A DNA stretch of 8,287 nucleotides, from NCBI GenBank assembly GCA_003219355.1, contig QHOQ01000034.1:1-8287 (forward strand), written 5' to 3'. Source of the DNA: Verrucomicrobiota bacterium (GTDB lineage Bacteria > Verrucomicrobiota > Verrucomicrobiia > Chthoniobacterales > UBA10450). The notes under the pieces are model-generated. The model searched no databases. It had not been told where the DNA came from and saw nothing but the letters and a program-made list of their open reading frames with translations. The position numbers and the translations under genes are program-made. Positions 1 to 6,563 of the stretch are shown one piece after another. Position 1 is the stretch's first letter, and every line of letters begins with the position of its first letter.

Positions 1-74
1 GTTCCTGCTCGAGAATCGTAGGCGAAGCCGATCAACTCCGGTTCAGCAGGAAGGCACCGTACATGAACCCTAGA
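1..74 (-). pseudogene. Decayed C-terminal fragment of a second amidase, truncated by the window edge
   Basis: Read on the minus strand, this stretch encodes FMYGAFL, then EPELIGFAYD, then LEQE. These match, in order and spacing, the C-terminal segment of the neighbouring intact amidase (MYSGFL at residues 497-502, EPTLLAFAYD at 504-513, LEQ at 514-516). The three pieces are in different frames: one base is missing near 45-46 and one extra base sits near 11-14, so the second indel restores the first frame. Without correction the frame hits TGA after about ten codons. The fragment begins 11 bases past the intact gene's stop and in the same frame as it. Sequence differences from the intact copy are too many for a recent duplication, so it looks like an old tandem paralogue. 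A sequencing or assembly error could mimic the indels, but no start or N-terminal part is present here either way. Confidence 0.6.
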
Positions 75-85
75 GAGGGCGCGTA

Positions 86-1798
86 TCAGGGACTAAACGG
101 CTTGCCCGTCCCGAGGTGACGCGAGATCTGCGCTCTGCCATTGACGAGCCTCGGCGCAACTGCCGTCGCCAACGTTGCACAGATGCCAGCATCTGGCGGC
201 TCCGGCGGCACGGAACCGAGCAAGCCAGGTTGCGTGCGAGGTTTTATCGCCTGCTCTAGATCATAGGCAAAAGCGAGTAACGTTGGTTCTTTGAGAAATC
301 CGCTGTACATCCAGAGACCTGCGGGTTTGCCTTCCGGCGTCAGACCAACTGAAATCGAGAGATTCGGATAACCTGCTACCGCGGGCAACGACGACGCGAA
401 GCTGTAGGTGGGCGCGACAATGGCATCCAAGTTATCCTTTTTCAGTGCGGCATCTATCCCGTTCGTTCTTGCGAAAGCTAAGTTATCACTTCTCGCACTG
501 AGATAAGCCGGGTCGTTCAGATTTCCACTGGTCTGCTCCGAGAGCTCGAAGACCTCCTGGCCGAAGTATTTCATTTCTTCCTCACAGTGTGCGATGTCGA
601 ATGCGATCAAATCCGCCAGTGTGCGCATCGAGGTGTTGCTCAGACCGGCCAGATACTGCGCAATTTGGACTTTAAACTCGTAGAGCAGGACCGTGAATTC
701 ATCGTTGTAGAACTTGAAGTTCTGCTGGGATGGATTGCCTGTATCTGTCGGGACGAGCGTGGCGCCAAGGGTCTGCATCGCGTCCAGACCTTTTTGCGCC
801 ACTTTCACCAAGTCATTTTCGCCCCCATAGGCGGTCGAAAAGTACCGACTGTCGATTCCGATGCGCGCGCCTTTCAGCGATCCAATTTTCAAGAACTGCG
901 TGTAGTCGCTCGGCACGGCATGTCCAATGACTTCGCCGAACGGCGACTGCATTACGCCGAGCATGATCGCCACGTCGGTGACCGTCCGGCACATCGGACC
1001 GGCAGTATCCTGACTGTGGCCGATCGGAATAATTCCGTCTTGCGAAACCAATCCCACGGTCGGCTTGAGTCCCATGTTGAGATTGTTTCCCGAAGGACAT
1101 ACAACAGAACCATCCGTTTCAGTCCCGACCGCGGTCGCGCAAAGATTCGCAGCGCTCGCCACAGCAGAACCTGAGCTCGACCCGCATGGATCGAAGCTGA
1201 GCAGGTATGGGTCGCGAGTGAAACCACCCCGTGCGCTCCAGCCGTTGAACGGCGCGTTGCCGCGAAAATTCGCCCACTCCGAAAGATTTGCTTTTCCCAG
1301 AATCACGGCGCCAGTCGCGCGCAAGCGATTCACTACCACCGAATCCGTAGGAACAATGCTACCTACCAGCGCAAGTGACCCCGCTGAGGTCTGCATCTTG
1401 TCAGCGGTCGCGAGGTTATCCTTCACTAGGATAGGAATGCCATGCAGCGGTCCGCGCAGATGTCCAGCGTGGCGCTCGGTATCCAGTTTCTTGGCGATCG
1501 CCAGCGCGTCGGGATTGGTCTCGATCACTGCGTGGAGCAAAGGATTAAAGGTCGCGATCTGATTGAGGTAATCTGTCGTTAGCTGTACGCTGGTGAGCGC
1601 GCCGGAATTCATCAACGCCTGGAGCTGAGGAATCGTTGCCTCGATCCAGGTCGCCGATGCAGCTGATGTCGATCTTGAAACGAGCGAACTCAGTCCGCCC
1701 CCAAAAAGCGCTGCGCTACCGGCAGCAGCGGCACCAATAAATTTTCGGCGCGTTATGCCATGGTCCAGATAAAAACGATTCGAGTTGTGCTTCTTCAT
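86..1798 (-). CDS. Tat-exported amidase, amidase-signature family, peptide-amidase-like
   Basis: This 570-residue protein is a serine hydrolase predicted to cleave carboxamide bonds outside the cytoplasm. The N-terminus carries a twin-arginine signal (TRRKFI, arginines 17-18) followed by an Ala/Gly-rich hydrophobic stretch to about residue 40. The amidase-signature Ser-cisSer-Lys triad is visible: Lys126 in ILVKDN, cis-Ser207 in CGSSSGS and nucleophile Ser231 in GTETDGS. The 24-residue Ser-Ser spacing equals that of fatty-acid amide hydrolase and Stenotrophomonas peptide amidase. The following block (DGSVVCPS, then GLKPTVGLVSQDGIIPI and QDTAGPM) resembles the peptide-amidase subgroup more than GatA, so a Glu-tRNA amidotransferase subunit is unlikely; the Tat signal also argues against GatA. 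About 45 residues after residue 525 form an unusual Pro/Ala-rich tail. The ATG at 1796-1798 is preceded by GGAG seven bases upstream, which supports the start. The gene stands alone. The substrate cannot be told from sequence. Confidence 0.93.
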   Translation of the reverse strand: MKKHNSNRFYLDHGITRRKFIGAAAAGSAALFGGGLSSLVSRSTSAASATWIEATIPQLQALMNSGALTSVQLTTDYLNQIATFNPLLHAVIETNPDALAIAKKLDTERHAGHLRGPLHGIPILVKDNLATADKMQTSAGSLALVGSIVPTDSVVVNRLRATGAVILGKANLSEWANFRGNAPFNGWSARGGFTRDPYLLSFDPCGSSSGSAVASAANLCATAVGTETDGSVVCPSGNNLNMGLKPTVGLVSQDGIIPIGHSQDTAGPMCRTVTDVAIMLGVMQSPFGEVIGHAVPSDYTQFLKIGSLKGARIGIDSRYFSTAYGGENDLVKVAQKGLDAMQTLGATLVPTDTGNPSQQNFKFYNDEFTVLLYEFKVQIAQYLAGLSNTSMRTLADLIAFDIAHCEEEMKYFGQEVFELSEQTSGNLNDPAYLSARSDNLAFARTNGIDAALKKDNLDAIVAPTYSFASSLPAVAGYPNLSISVGLTPEGKPAGLWMYSGFLKEPTLLAFAYDLEQAIKPRTQPGLLGSVPPEPPDAGICATLATAVAPRLVNGRAQISRHLGTGKPFSP

Positions 1799-1919
1799 AT
1801 TGATTCTCCGGTTGCGCGGTTTCGCGAGTGAACAGGCGTGAGCTTTTTATTTGGCGACCAGTGTCGAGAAGACTTCGGCGCGGTCGATTTGGATCGTAGG
1901 GCGGGTCGTGTTCGCGATG

Positions 1920-1947
1920 TTAACTCCATAACCCCTGCGTGAGTTAA
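1920..1947. promoter_or_regulatory. Inverted repeat TTAACTC-N14-GAGTTAA between amidase and tRNA
   Basis: Two perfect 7-base half-sites (1920-1926 and 1941-1947) are separated by 14 bases. Their centres lie 21 bp apart, about two helical turns, as for a dimeric regulator. The site is about 120 bp upstream of the amidase start and about 95 bp upstream of the tRNA. It could be an operator, or chance: a match this long within a 20-base span is not very rare in 240 bp. No further half-site copies were noticed. The rest of the 1799-2040 gap shows no convincing gene. Confidence 0.25.
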
Positions 1948-2000
1948 TCGATTCTGATCTGGAAGGCGGTCTTGAGTTTTCTTTCTTCCTTGCGCTTTAT

Positions 2001-2029
2001 TTGACGCGTTTCTCTTCCGCCGCAAATTA
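2001..2029 (+). promoter_or_regulatory. Possible sigma-70 promoter for tRNA-Arg
   Basis: TTGACG at 2001-2006 matches five of six bases of the -35 consensus. A 17-base spacer leads to an AT-rich AAATTA at 2024-2029, which is a poor -10 match. The expected transcription start, near 2036, would lie about five bases before the tRNA 5' end at 2041. Position and spacing are right; the -10 element is weak. Confidence 0.35.
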
Positions 2030-2040
2030 GCCTGCTCCGA

Positions 2041-2114
2041 GCGCCCGTAGCTCAACTGGATAGAGCATCTGACTACGGATCAGAAGGTTTGGTGTTCGAA
2101 TCACCACGGGCGCG
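2041..2114 (+). tRNA. tRNA-Arg, anticodon ACG
   Basis: A full cloverleaf can be drawn. The acceptor stem is GCGCCCG (2041-2047) with CGGGCGC (2107-2113), seven perfect pairs. The D stem is GCTC/GAGC (2050-2053, 2063-2066). The anticodon stem is TCTGA/TCAGA (2068-2072, 2080-2084) around loop CTACGGA. The variable loop has five bases. The T stem is TGGTG/CACCA with loop TTCGAAT (2095-2101). The anticodon ACG at 2075-2077 is expected to be deaminated to ICG by TadA and to read CGU, CGC and CGA. The discriminator is G2114. The following bases are GTTTT..., so CCA is not encoded and must be added by CCA-adding enzyme. It lies opposite in orientation to both flanking protein genes. Confidence 0.97.
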
Positions 2115-2161
2115 TTTTGATTCAACGCCAGCCCATGGCCACTGCCCGGTAGGCGGTACAA

Positions 2162-2935
2162 TCAATTAAAATACGGCCGAATCTGGTCGTATTTTTTGTC
2201 CCCGATTCCGTTTACCTTTCTCAGGTCATCCGCGCTCCTGAAAGGCCGGGCGTCGATGATTCGGCGCGCCATTACGGGGCCGATTCCCGGTATCAATCTC
2301 AGCTCTTTTTCCGTCGCGGTGTTGATGTCGAACTTGCCAGCATGCTGAGGGGTTGCGCTTGCCACATTCGGCGGCTGCCCCCTCATGCCCCATGCTCCGG
2401 CTTTCCGTTGCTTCGCTTCATCCTCCAGTTCTTTAAGTCTCTGACGTTCGACGGTGGAACTTGAGGCTCCGGGCGGTGTCGCCCTCGTCCCGTGGATTCT
2501 CGCGAGGCCGTTCGCAATCAACTGTTCGCCAAGATCGCCGTCCTTCGTTTGCACGAGCGCGTAAAAACGCTCGCTGTTGCTGCGGCCCATCGCATTTGCC
2601 ATGTGAGTAATCACGGTGAACGGCTCGGCCAGTTTCTCTCCAACGAACGCTTTGGCTCTCTCTCCCACTTCGATCACTTGCGGAACGGTGATCCCAAAGT
2701 GTTTCGCCTGCTCGATCAGCCGCGTCGGATTTGCCGCGTCGGTTTCGGGCGCATCGACCAAATAGAGTCGAAAGATGTATTCCTTACCGTTGACGTCGAC
2801 GTGAAAACTGTCTCCATCGTTCGCCTGACTCGGAACGAGCCGGCAATTTTCAAGAGTAATCCAATCTTCGCCACGCGCTCCTAGGTCGACAATCGCCAGC
2901 CAAATCGCGACAACGACAAATAGGATTCGAAACAT
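2162..2935 (-). CDS. Secreted staphylococcal-nuclease-like protein with C-terminal ComEA-type helix-hairpin-helix domain
   Basis: The protein is 257 residues from the ATG at 2933-2935. That ATG overlaps the upstream kinase stop by one base (TGATG), the usual mark of coupled translation, so it is preferred to the TTG one codon earlier. Residues 1 to about 20 form a hydrophobic signal peptide. A thermonuclease (SNase) domain covers about 25-182. It has DGD (40-42), Arg56 in FRLYLVDAPE with Asp61 and Glu64, and Arg123 in ERFYALV, matching Asp21, Arg35, Asp40, Glu43 and Arg87 of staphylococcal nuclease; Arg118 is a less likely equivalent of Arg87. The domain closes with KQRKAGAWG. A linker leads to FDINTA (202-207) and two hairpins, IPGIG (215-219) and VNGIG (241-245), the DNA-binding fold of ComEA. 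A secreted, calcium-dependent nuclease acting on DNA or RNA is the likely activity. Involvement in DNA uptake is only a guess. It is the last gene of the operon and no clear terminator follows. Confidence 0.92.
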   Translation of the reverse strand: MFRILFVVVAIWLAIVDLGARGEDWITLENCRLVPSQANDGDSFHVDVNGKEYIFRLYLVDAPETDAANPTRLIEQAKHFGITVPQVIEVGERAKAFVGEKLAEPFTVITHMANAMGRSNSERFYALVQTKDGDLGEQLIANGLARIHGTRATPPGASSSTVERQRLKELEDEAKQRKAGAWGMRGQPPNVASATPQHAGKFDINTATEKELRLIPGIGPVMARRIIDARPFRSADDLRKVNGIGDKKYDQIRPYFN

Positions 2936-3849
2936 CAAATCGGCACCTCAAATTGGCTCATCAATTTGAATGTCTCATAGCGCTGGGCGATGTCTTCCAT
3001 CGACAATTTGCGCAAGCGTTCGAGGCTGAACGCTTCTACACAGAAGCTGGCCAGCACGCTCCCGTAGATCATCGATTTACGCAGATCGTTGAAGTGCACC
3101 TTCTTGACCGTTCCCGCCAAATAGCCGGCCATGCCGCCAGCAAATGTGTCCCCTGCCCCGGTCGGATCGTGAATATCTTCGAGCGGATAGGCGCCGCAGC
3201 TAAAATATTCGTCTTCGCCAAAGAGCAGTGCGCCGTGCTCACCTTTTTTGATCGCGACGTAATGCGGCCCCATCTTCCGGATCCGGCGCCCGGCTTTGAT
3301 GAGGCTCGTTTCCTTTGTGATTTCGCGAGCTTCGCTGTCGTTCAAGATGAGAAGATCGACACGGCGAAGGAGCGCATCCAAATCCGATCGTGCCGTCTCA
3401 ATCCAAAGGTCCATCGTGTCCGCGACGACGAAACGCGGACGTTCCATTTGATCCAGTACGTGCGATTGCAAAGAGGGCGCGATGTTGGCCAGCAAAACGA
3501 AATCGGTCTGTCGATACGACTTGGGTAACGCGGGCTTAAAATGTTCAAAGACATTGAGCGCGATCGAACGCGTTTCGCGCGTGTTCAAGTCCCATGAATA
3601 TTCGCCCGACCAGCGAAAAGTTTTTCCGTTTGCCCGTTGCACGCCTTCGCTGTCGATCTTGCGCGACTTCCAAAATTGGAACTCGGATTCAGGAAAATCA
3701 TTGCCGACGACACCGACAAGCCGGACTGGCGAGAAAAAACTTGCGCCGAGAGCCGCATAGGAAGCAGAACCACCCAATAAATTGGAGTGCTCTTCCACCG
3801 GTGTCTTAACTGTATCGATTGCGATGGAACCGACAATCAACAAAGACAT
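2935..3849 (-). CDS. PfkB/ribokinase-family kinase, substrate unknown
   Basis: This 304-residue protein has the full layout of a PfkB-family small-molecule kinase. The N-terminal GSIAIDT strand is followed by the substrate-side glycines in LLGGSASYAA (Gly26-Gly27) and VGVVGNDF (45-52). ILNDSEA (168-174) matches the usual N-x-x-E region. The C-terminal ATP signature DPTGAGDTFAGG (228-239) includes the catalytic base Asp234 and the GAGD anion hole. Length is typical. It lacks features that would name a sugar, so ribokinase, adenosine kinase or another specificity cannot be chosen. I recall close relatives with the segment GKTFRWSGEYSWDLNTR in many bacteria, annotated only as sugar kinase. The ATG at 3847-3849 lies six bases after the thiE stop with no evident ribosome-binding site, which suggests re-initiation. 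The stop overlaps the next gene's ATG. The domain call is firm and the substrate is open. Confidence 0.92.
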   Translation of the reverse strand: MSLLIVGSIAIDTVKTPVEEHSNLLGGSASYAALGASFFSPVRLVGVVGNDFPESEFQFWKSRKIDSEGVQRANGKTFRWSGEYSWDLNTRETRSIALNVFEHFKPALPKSYRQTDFVLLANIAPSLQSHVLDQMERPRFVVADTMDLWIETARSDLDALLRRVDLLILNDSEAREITKETSLIKAGRRIRKMGPHYVAIKKGEHGALLFGEDEYFSCGAYPLEDIHDPTGAGDTFAGGMAGYLAGTVKKVHFNDLRKSMIYGSVLASFCVEAFSLERLRKLSMEDIAQRYETFKLMSQFEVPI

Positions 3850-3850
3850 G

Positions 3851-3874
3851 AGAGTTCAGATTGCAGAGTTCAGA
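3851..3874 (+). repeat. Short direct repeat AGAGTTCAGA x2
   Basis: AGAGTTCAGA occurs at 3851-3860 and again at 3865-3874, separated by TTGC (14-base period). It spans the 3' end of thiE and the 6-base gap before the kinase gene. It may be slippage or a remnant of a dispersed repeat. It changes the last codons of thiE but breaks nothing. Confidence 0.5.
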
Positions 3875-4500
3875 AGATTTTTGCAGATATGGGCGTATTC
3901 GGCGATGTCCGTCGCTCTAAGCAGGCCGGAAACGATCGCAACCCGACGGGCGCCAGCAGTGATGACCTGCTTGAGATTGTCGATCTTGATTCCGCCGATA
4001 CAAAAGATCGGGAGAACTACATCGCGATGGACGCCTTCAATCTCCTTTAATCCGATCGGTTGATAATCGGGTTTGGTCGGCGTCGCGAAAATAGGGCCGA
4101 ATCCAATGTAGTCCGCGTCTTCGCGTTGCGCCGCCAGCGCTTGTTCGAGACTGTGCGTTGATTTTCCAACCAATATTTTGCGGTCGACTCTTCGCCGCAC
4201 GTCTGCGACCGAGTCGTCATCCTGTCCAACGTGCACACCTTCCACGGGAACTTTTACCGCAACCTCGGCGTGATCGTTCACAATCAGCGGCGTCGAAGAT
4301 CGGGCCGTCAATTCGTGCAGGGCGGCGGCAAGATCGACAAGTTCTTCAATGGGGCATTCTTTTCCACGCAACTGGATCAGATCAACCCCTCCTTCGATCA
4401 TTGCGTCGGCGACGGTCACAGGGTCAGAGTTATCGACGTAACTCAGATCCAGGATACCGTAGAGTTGGCATTCGCTTAACTTTCGCAATTTACTACTCAC
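3856..4500 (-). CDS. thiE: Thiamine-phosphate synthase
   Basis: ThiE joins the pyrimidine diphosphate (HMP-PP) to the thiazole phosphate to give thiamine phosphate, in the cytoplasm. The 214-residue length and TIM-barrel motifs fit: QLRGK (43-47), the magnesium/diphosphate site NDH (75-77), GVHVGQDD (88-95, with Asp95), GKSTHS (112-117), YIGFGPIFATPTKPD (131-145), CIGGI (167-171) and VAIVSGLL (187-194). Typical ThiE has QLREK and NDR, so Gly46 and His77 are mild departures. The TenI thiazole tautomerase is a related fold, but the intact diphosphate-binding residues favour a true ThiE. The start is GTG at 4498-4500, inside the end of accC (8-base overlap); no in-frame ATG occurs before residue 34, which would remove strand 1. 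No other thi gene and no TPP riboswitch is visible, so its expression seems tied to the acc transcript. Confidence 0.94.
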   Translation of the reverse strand: MSSKLRKLSECQLYGILDLSYVDNSDPVTVADAMIEGGVDLIQLRGKECPIEELVDLAAALHELTARSSTPLIVNDHAEVAVKVPVEGVHVGQDDDSVADVRRRVDRKILVGKSTHSLEQALAAQREDADYIGFGPIFATPTKPDYQPIGLKEIEGVHRDVVLPIFCIGGIKIDNLKQVITAGARRVAIVSGLLRATDIAEYAHICKNLLNSAI

Positions 4501-5878
4501 GAAGCTGGGTTGCAGGAGTACTCAGCTCGAGTTTGCCTGACGACATCACCCGCTCAATAAAACCTGTGTCGTAGTTTCCGTCGCGGAACTCGGCGCTGCG
4601 CATTATCGCTGCGTGAAACGGCACCGTCGTTTTGATGCCGGTGATGTAATATTCATCGAGCGCGCGGCGCATTCGATCGATTGCATTTATCCGCGTTGCG
4701 CCAACCGTGATTATTTTCGCGATCATCGAATCATAGTATGGCGGCACGGAGTAACCGGTGTAAACGTGCGAGTCGATCCGAACGCCGCGACCGCCAGGAG
4801 CGTAATAAAAAGCAATTCGCCCGGGCGACGGTTGAAAATCTTTTTCCGGGTCTTCGGCGTTAATGCGGCATTCGATAGCGTGCAGTCGAGGGACCGCGTG
4901 TGCGACATGCGGCGAAAGTGGCTGCCCGGCTGCGATACGGATTTGTTCCTTCACCAGATCGCACCCGTAAACCTCTTCGGTGATCGTGTGCTCCACCTGG
5001 ATGCGGGTGTTCATCTCGATAAAATAAAAATGTCGATCCTGATCGACAAGAAACTCGATCGTGCCCGCATTCTCGTAACCGACAGATTTCGCCAGCTTCA
5101 CGGCGGCATTTCCCATTTTCTTACGAAGCCCCGGGGTCATAAGCGGTGACGGACATTCTTCAATCACCTTTTGATTGCGCCGTTGAATGGAACAATCGCG
5201 CTCGCCGAGATGAACGACGTGGCCATGCCTATCGGCGACGACCTGAAATTCCACGTGATGCGGATTAAGGATGAGTTTCTCGAGATAAATCTGCTCATTC
5301 CCGAAAGCTTTCTCCGCCTCGTGGCGGGCGCTATGGAACGCCGACTTAAGGCTTGGCTCATTGTGCGCCGAGCGCAGACCGCGGCCGCCTCCGCCTGCGA
5401 CGGCCTTGATCATAATCGGATAACCGACCTTCCTTGCGATCTTGATTGCGTCGTCCTCCGTCTCGACAATTCCATCGCTTCCCGGCGTGATTGGCACGCC
5501 GGCTTTCCGCGCAAAAAAGCGAGCAGCGTTCTTGTCCCCCATAGCCTGCATTGCCGCTGAAGAGGGGCCAATGAATTTAATGTTGCAGCTTTCGCAGACT
5601 TCCACGAAATGCGGATTCTCCGCGAGAAACCCATAACCGGGATGAATCGCATCGACATCGCCAATCTCGGCTGCGCTCATGATGCGATCGATTTTTAGAT
5701 AACTTTCCGAGCTCGGCGCCGCGCCGATGCAAATGGATTCATCTGCAAGCTGAACATGCAGCGAATCGACGTCCGCTTCTGAATACACCGCCAGGGTGCG
5801 GACCCCAAGTTCCTTGCAAGCGCGAATAACGCGCAACGCGATCTCACCGCGATTGGCGATCAGAACTTTTTCAAACAT
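4493..5878 (-). CDS. accC: Acetyl-CoA carboxylase biotin carboxylase subunit
   Basis: AccC carboxylates the biotin on AccB using ATP and bicarbonate, the first half-reaction of fatty-acid synthesis. It is 461 residues, close to the usual 445-450. The N-terminal domain starts FEKVLIANRGEIALR. The ATP-grasp region shows Lys116, Lys158, the glycine-rich lid GGGGRG (162-167), HHVEFQ (207-212), GERDCSIQRRNQK (225-237), Glu275 and Glu288 in FIEMN, then Asn290, Arg292 and Arg338 in IECRINAEDP. These match the E. coli catalytic set almost number for number. The highly conserved HP in QVEHPVTE is HT here (QVEHTITEE), and the usual RGMR is RGLR; neither removes a catalytic residue. About 15 extra residues form the C-terminal tail. 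It follows accB after 68 bases with a weak ribosome-binding region and overlaps thiE by 8 bases. Confidence 0.98.
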   Translation of the reverse strand: MFEKVLIANRGEIALRVIRACKELGVRTLAVYSEADVDSLHVQLADESICIGAAPSSESYLKIDRIMSAAEIGDVDAIHPGYGFLAENPHFVEVCESCNIKFIGPSSAAMQAMGDKNAARFFARKAGVPITPGSDGIVETEDDAIKIARKVGYPIMIKAVAGGGGRGLRSAHNEPSLKSAFHSARHEAEKAFGNEQIYLEKLILNPHHVEFQVVADRHGHVVHLGERDCSIQRRNQKVIEECPSPLMTPGLRKKMGNAAVKLAKSVGYENAGTIEFLVDQDRHFYFIEMNTRIQVEHTITEEVYGCDLVKEQIRIAAGQPLSPHVAHAVPRLHAIECRINAEDPEKDFQPSPGRIAFYYAPGGRGVRIDSHVYTGYSVPPYYDSMIAKIITVGATRINAIDRMRRALDEYYITGIKTTVPFHAAIMRSAEFRDGNYDTGFIERVMSSGKLELSTPATQLRE

Positions 5879-5919
5879 GGAAAGGTGGCGCGACCTTCTA
5901 GCCTCCGAATCAATACAGA

Positions 5920-5938
5920 CACAAGCCGAAAGCTTGCG
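5920..5938 (-). repeat. Hairpin in the accB-accC gap, REP-like candidate
   Basis: CAAGC (5922-5926) pairs with GCTTG (5932-5936) around the loop CGAAA; a C-G pair at 5920/5938 flanks a mismatch. It sits 10-30 bases past the accB stop in the only sizeable gap of the operon. There is no T-run after it on the minus strand, so it is not a typical terminator. It may be a dispersed palindromic repeat or a processing or stability element that sets the AccB:AccC ratio. Confidence 0.45.
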
Positions 5939-5946
5939 CTACAATC

Positions 5947-6396
5947 TCAACGCACACGGAAAAGAACCTGACCGAATTGGACTGGTTTGCCATTTTCTGC
6001 CACCACTTCGGCGATGACACCGCTCGTTTCTGCTTTGATTTCGTTCATCACTTTCATCGCCTCAATAATACAAACCACCGTATCCTCAGTGACGGTTTTT
6101 CCGACATCTACGAACGGCGCTCCATCCGGCGATCCGGCGCGGTAGAACGTCCCCACCATGGGTGAAACAATATCTTTGAGCGAAGAGGTATCGGCCGGTT
6201 TGCCGGTCTCGGCAGGAACTATTGCTATTTTGGGCAGAGAAGCGGTCTCCGTGGAAGCAGACGTGGTCGTTTGATCCGGCCTCCCTCTTTGCAGCTTGAG
6301 GCGAAGGCCCTCCTTCTCGATCTCGAAGACCGAAAGGTCGTTCTTTTTCATCAAATCGATGATCGCTTTGATTTCTTTAATGTCTTTCAGTTCCAA
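5947..6396 (-). CDS. accB: Biotin carboxyl carrier protein of acetyl-CoA carboxylase
   Basis: AccB carries biotin between AccC and the AccA/AccD carboxyltransferase. The 149-residue protein has the standard build: an N-terminal helical region (ELKDIKEIKAIIDLMKKNDLSVFEIE), a Thr/Ala/Pro-rich linker at about 40-72, and a biotinyl domain from about 75 to the end. SPMVGTFYRAGSPDGAPFV includes the protruding thumb typical of acetyl-CoA carboxylase carriers, and the biotinylated lysine is Lys115 in EAMKVM. The start is TTG at 6394-6396, supported by AGGAG six bases upstream and by alignment of MELKDIKEI with usual AccB N-termini. It is the first gene of the minus-strand operon. The reduced start codon may limit its translation, although AccB is normally needed at least as much as AccC. 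Confidence 0.97.
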   Translation of the reverse strand: MELKDIKEIKAIIDLMKKNDLSVFEIEKEGLRLKLQRGRPDQTTTSASTETASLPKIAIVPAETGKPADTSSLKDIVSPMVGTFYRAGSPDGAPFVDVGKTVTEDTVVCIIEAMKVMNEIKAETSGVIAEVVAENGKPVQFGQVLFRVR

Positions 6397-6402
6397 GGCG
6401 CG

Positions 6403-6407
6403 CTCCT
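6403..6407 (-). promoter_or_regulatory. Ribosome-binding site of accB deciding a TTG start
   Basis: On the minus strand AGGAG lies six bases before the TTG at 6396-6394. There is no ATG at the protein's expected N-terminus, so this strong site is the main reason to accept the TTG start. Confidence 0.75.
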
Positions 6408-6428
6408 GTGATCGAGGCTGAAATGTCT

Positions 6429-6457
6429 AGGTAAAGCGGTTTTGGGAATGAGGTCAA
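6429..6457 (-). promoter_or_regulatory. Weak candidate promoter of the accB operon
   Basis: On the minus strand TTGACC (6457-6452) matches five of six -35 bases and is followed after 17 bases by TTACCT (6434-6429), a poor -10. Transcription would start roughly 25 bases before the accB start codon. The -35 box overlaps a second TTGAC, so the exact register is uncertain. Confidence 0.25.
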
Positions 6458-6563
6458 GTCAACGAATAAAGCGGTGGCTAAGGACAACATGTAGAGGTCC
6501 GAACGGCGACCGCATGAGGACGCGCGAGCCGATCCCCAGGGAAATGGACATGCGCGATTAGTC

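Noticed and set aside
587..1174. Plus-strand open frame of 195 codons
   Set aside because: It lies wholly antisense to the amidase, whose motifs and Tat signal prove the coding frame; the product shows no family features.
1795..2055. Minus-strand open frame of 86 codons in the amidase-tRNA gap
   Set aside because: It overlaps the 5' part of the tRNA on the opposite strand, is Arg/Lys/Ser-rich low-complexity sequence, has no family-like motif and no ribosome-binding site.
2041..2114. tRNA-Arg as an integration site for a mobile element
   Set aside because: No second copy of the tRNA 3' end, no integrase and no phage-like gene occur in the window.
2112..2128. GCGTT-TTGATTC-AACGC stem as a terminator of the tRNA or the operon
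   Set aside because: It overlaps the tRNA acceptor stem, has only five pairs, and lacks a T-run after the stem on either strand.
2953..3528. Plus-strand open frame of 191 codons
   Set aside because: Antisense shadow of the PfkB-family kinase gene.
4493..5878. Pyruvate carboxylase or propionyl-CoA carboxylase subunit instead of AccC
   Set aside because: The length is that of a stand-alone biotin carboxylase, and an AccB with the acetyl-CoA-carboxylase-type thumb lies directly upstream.
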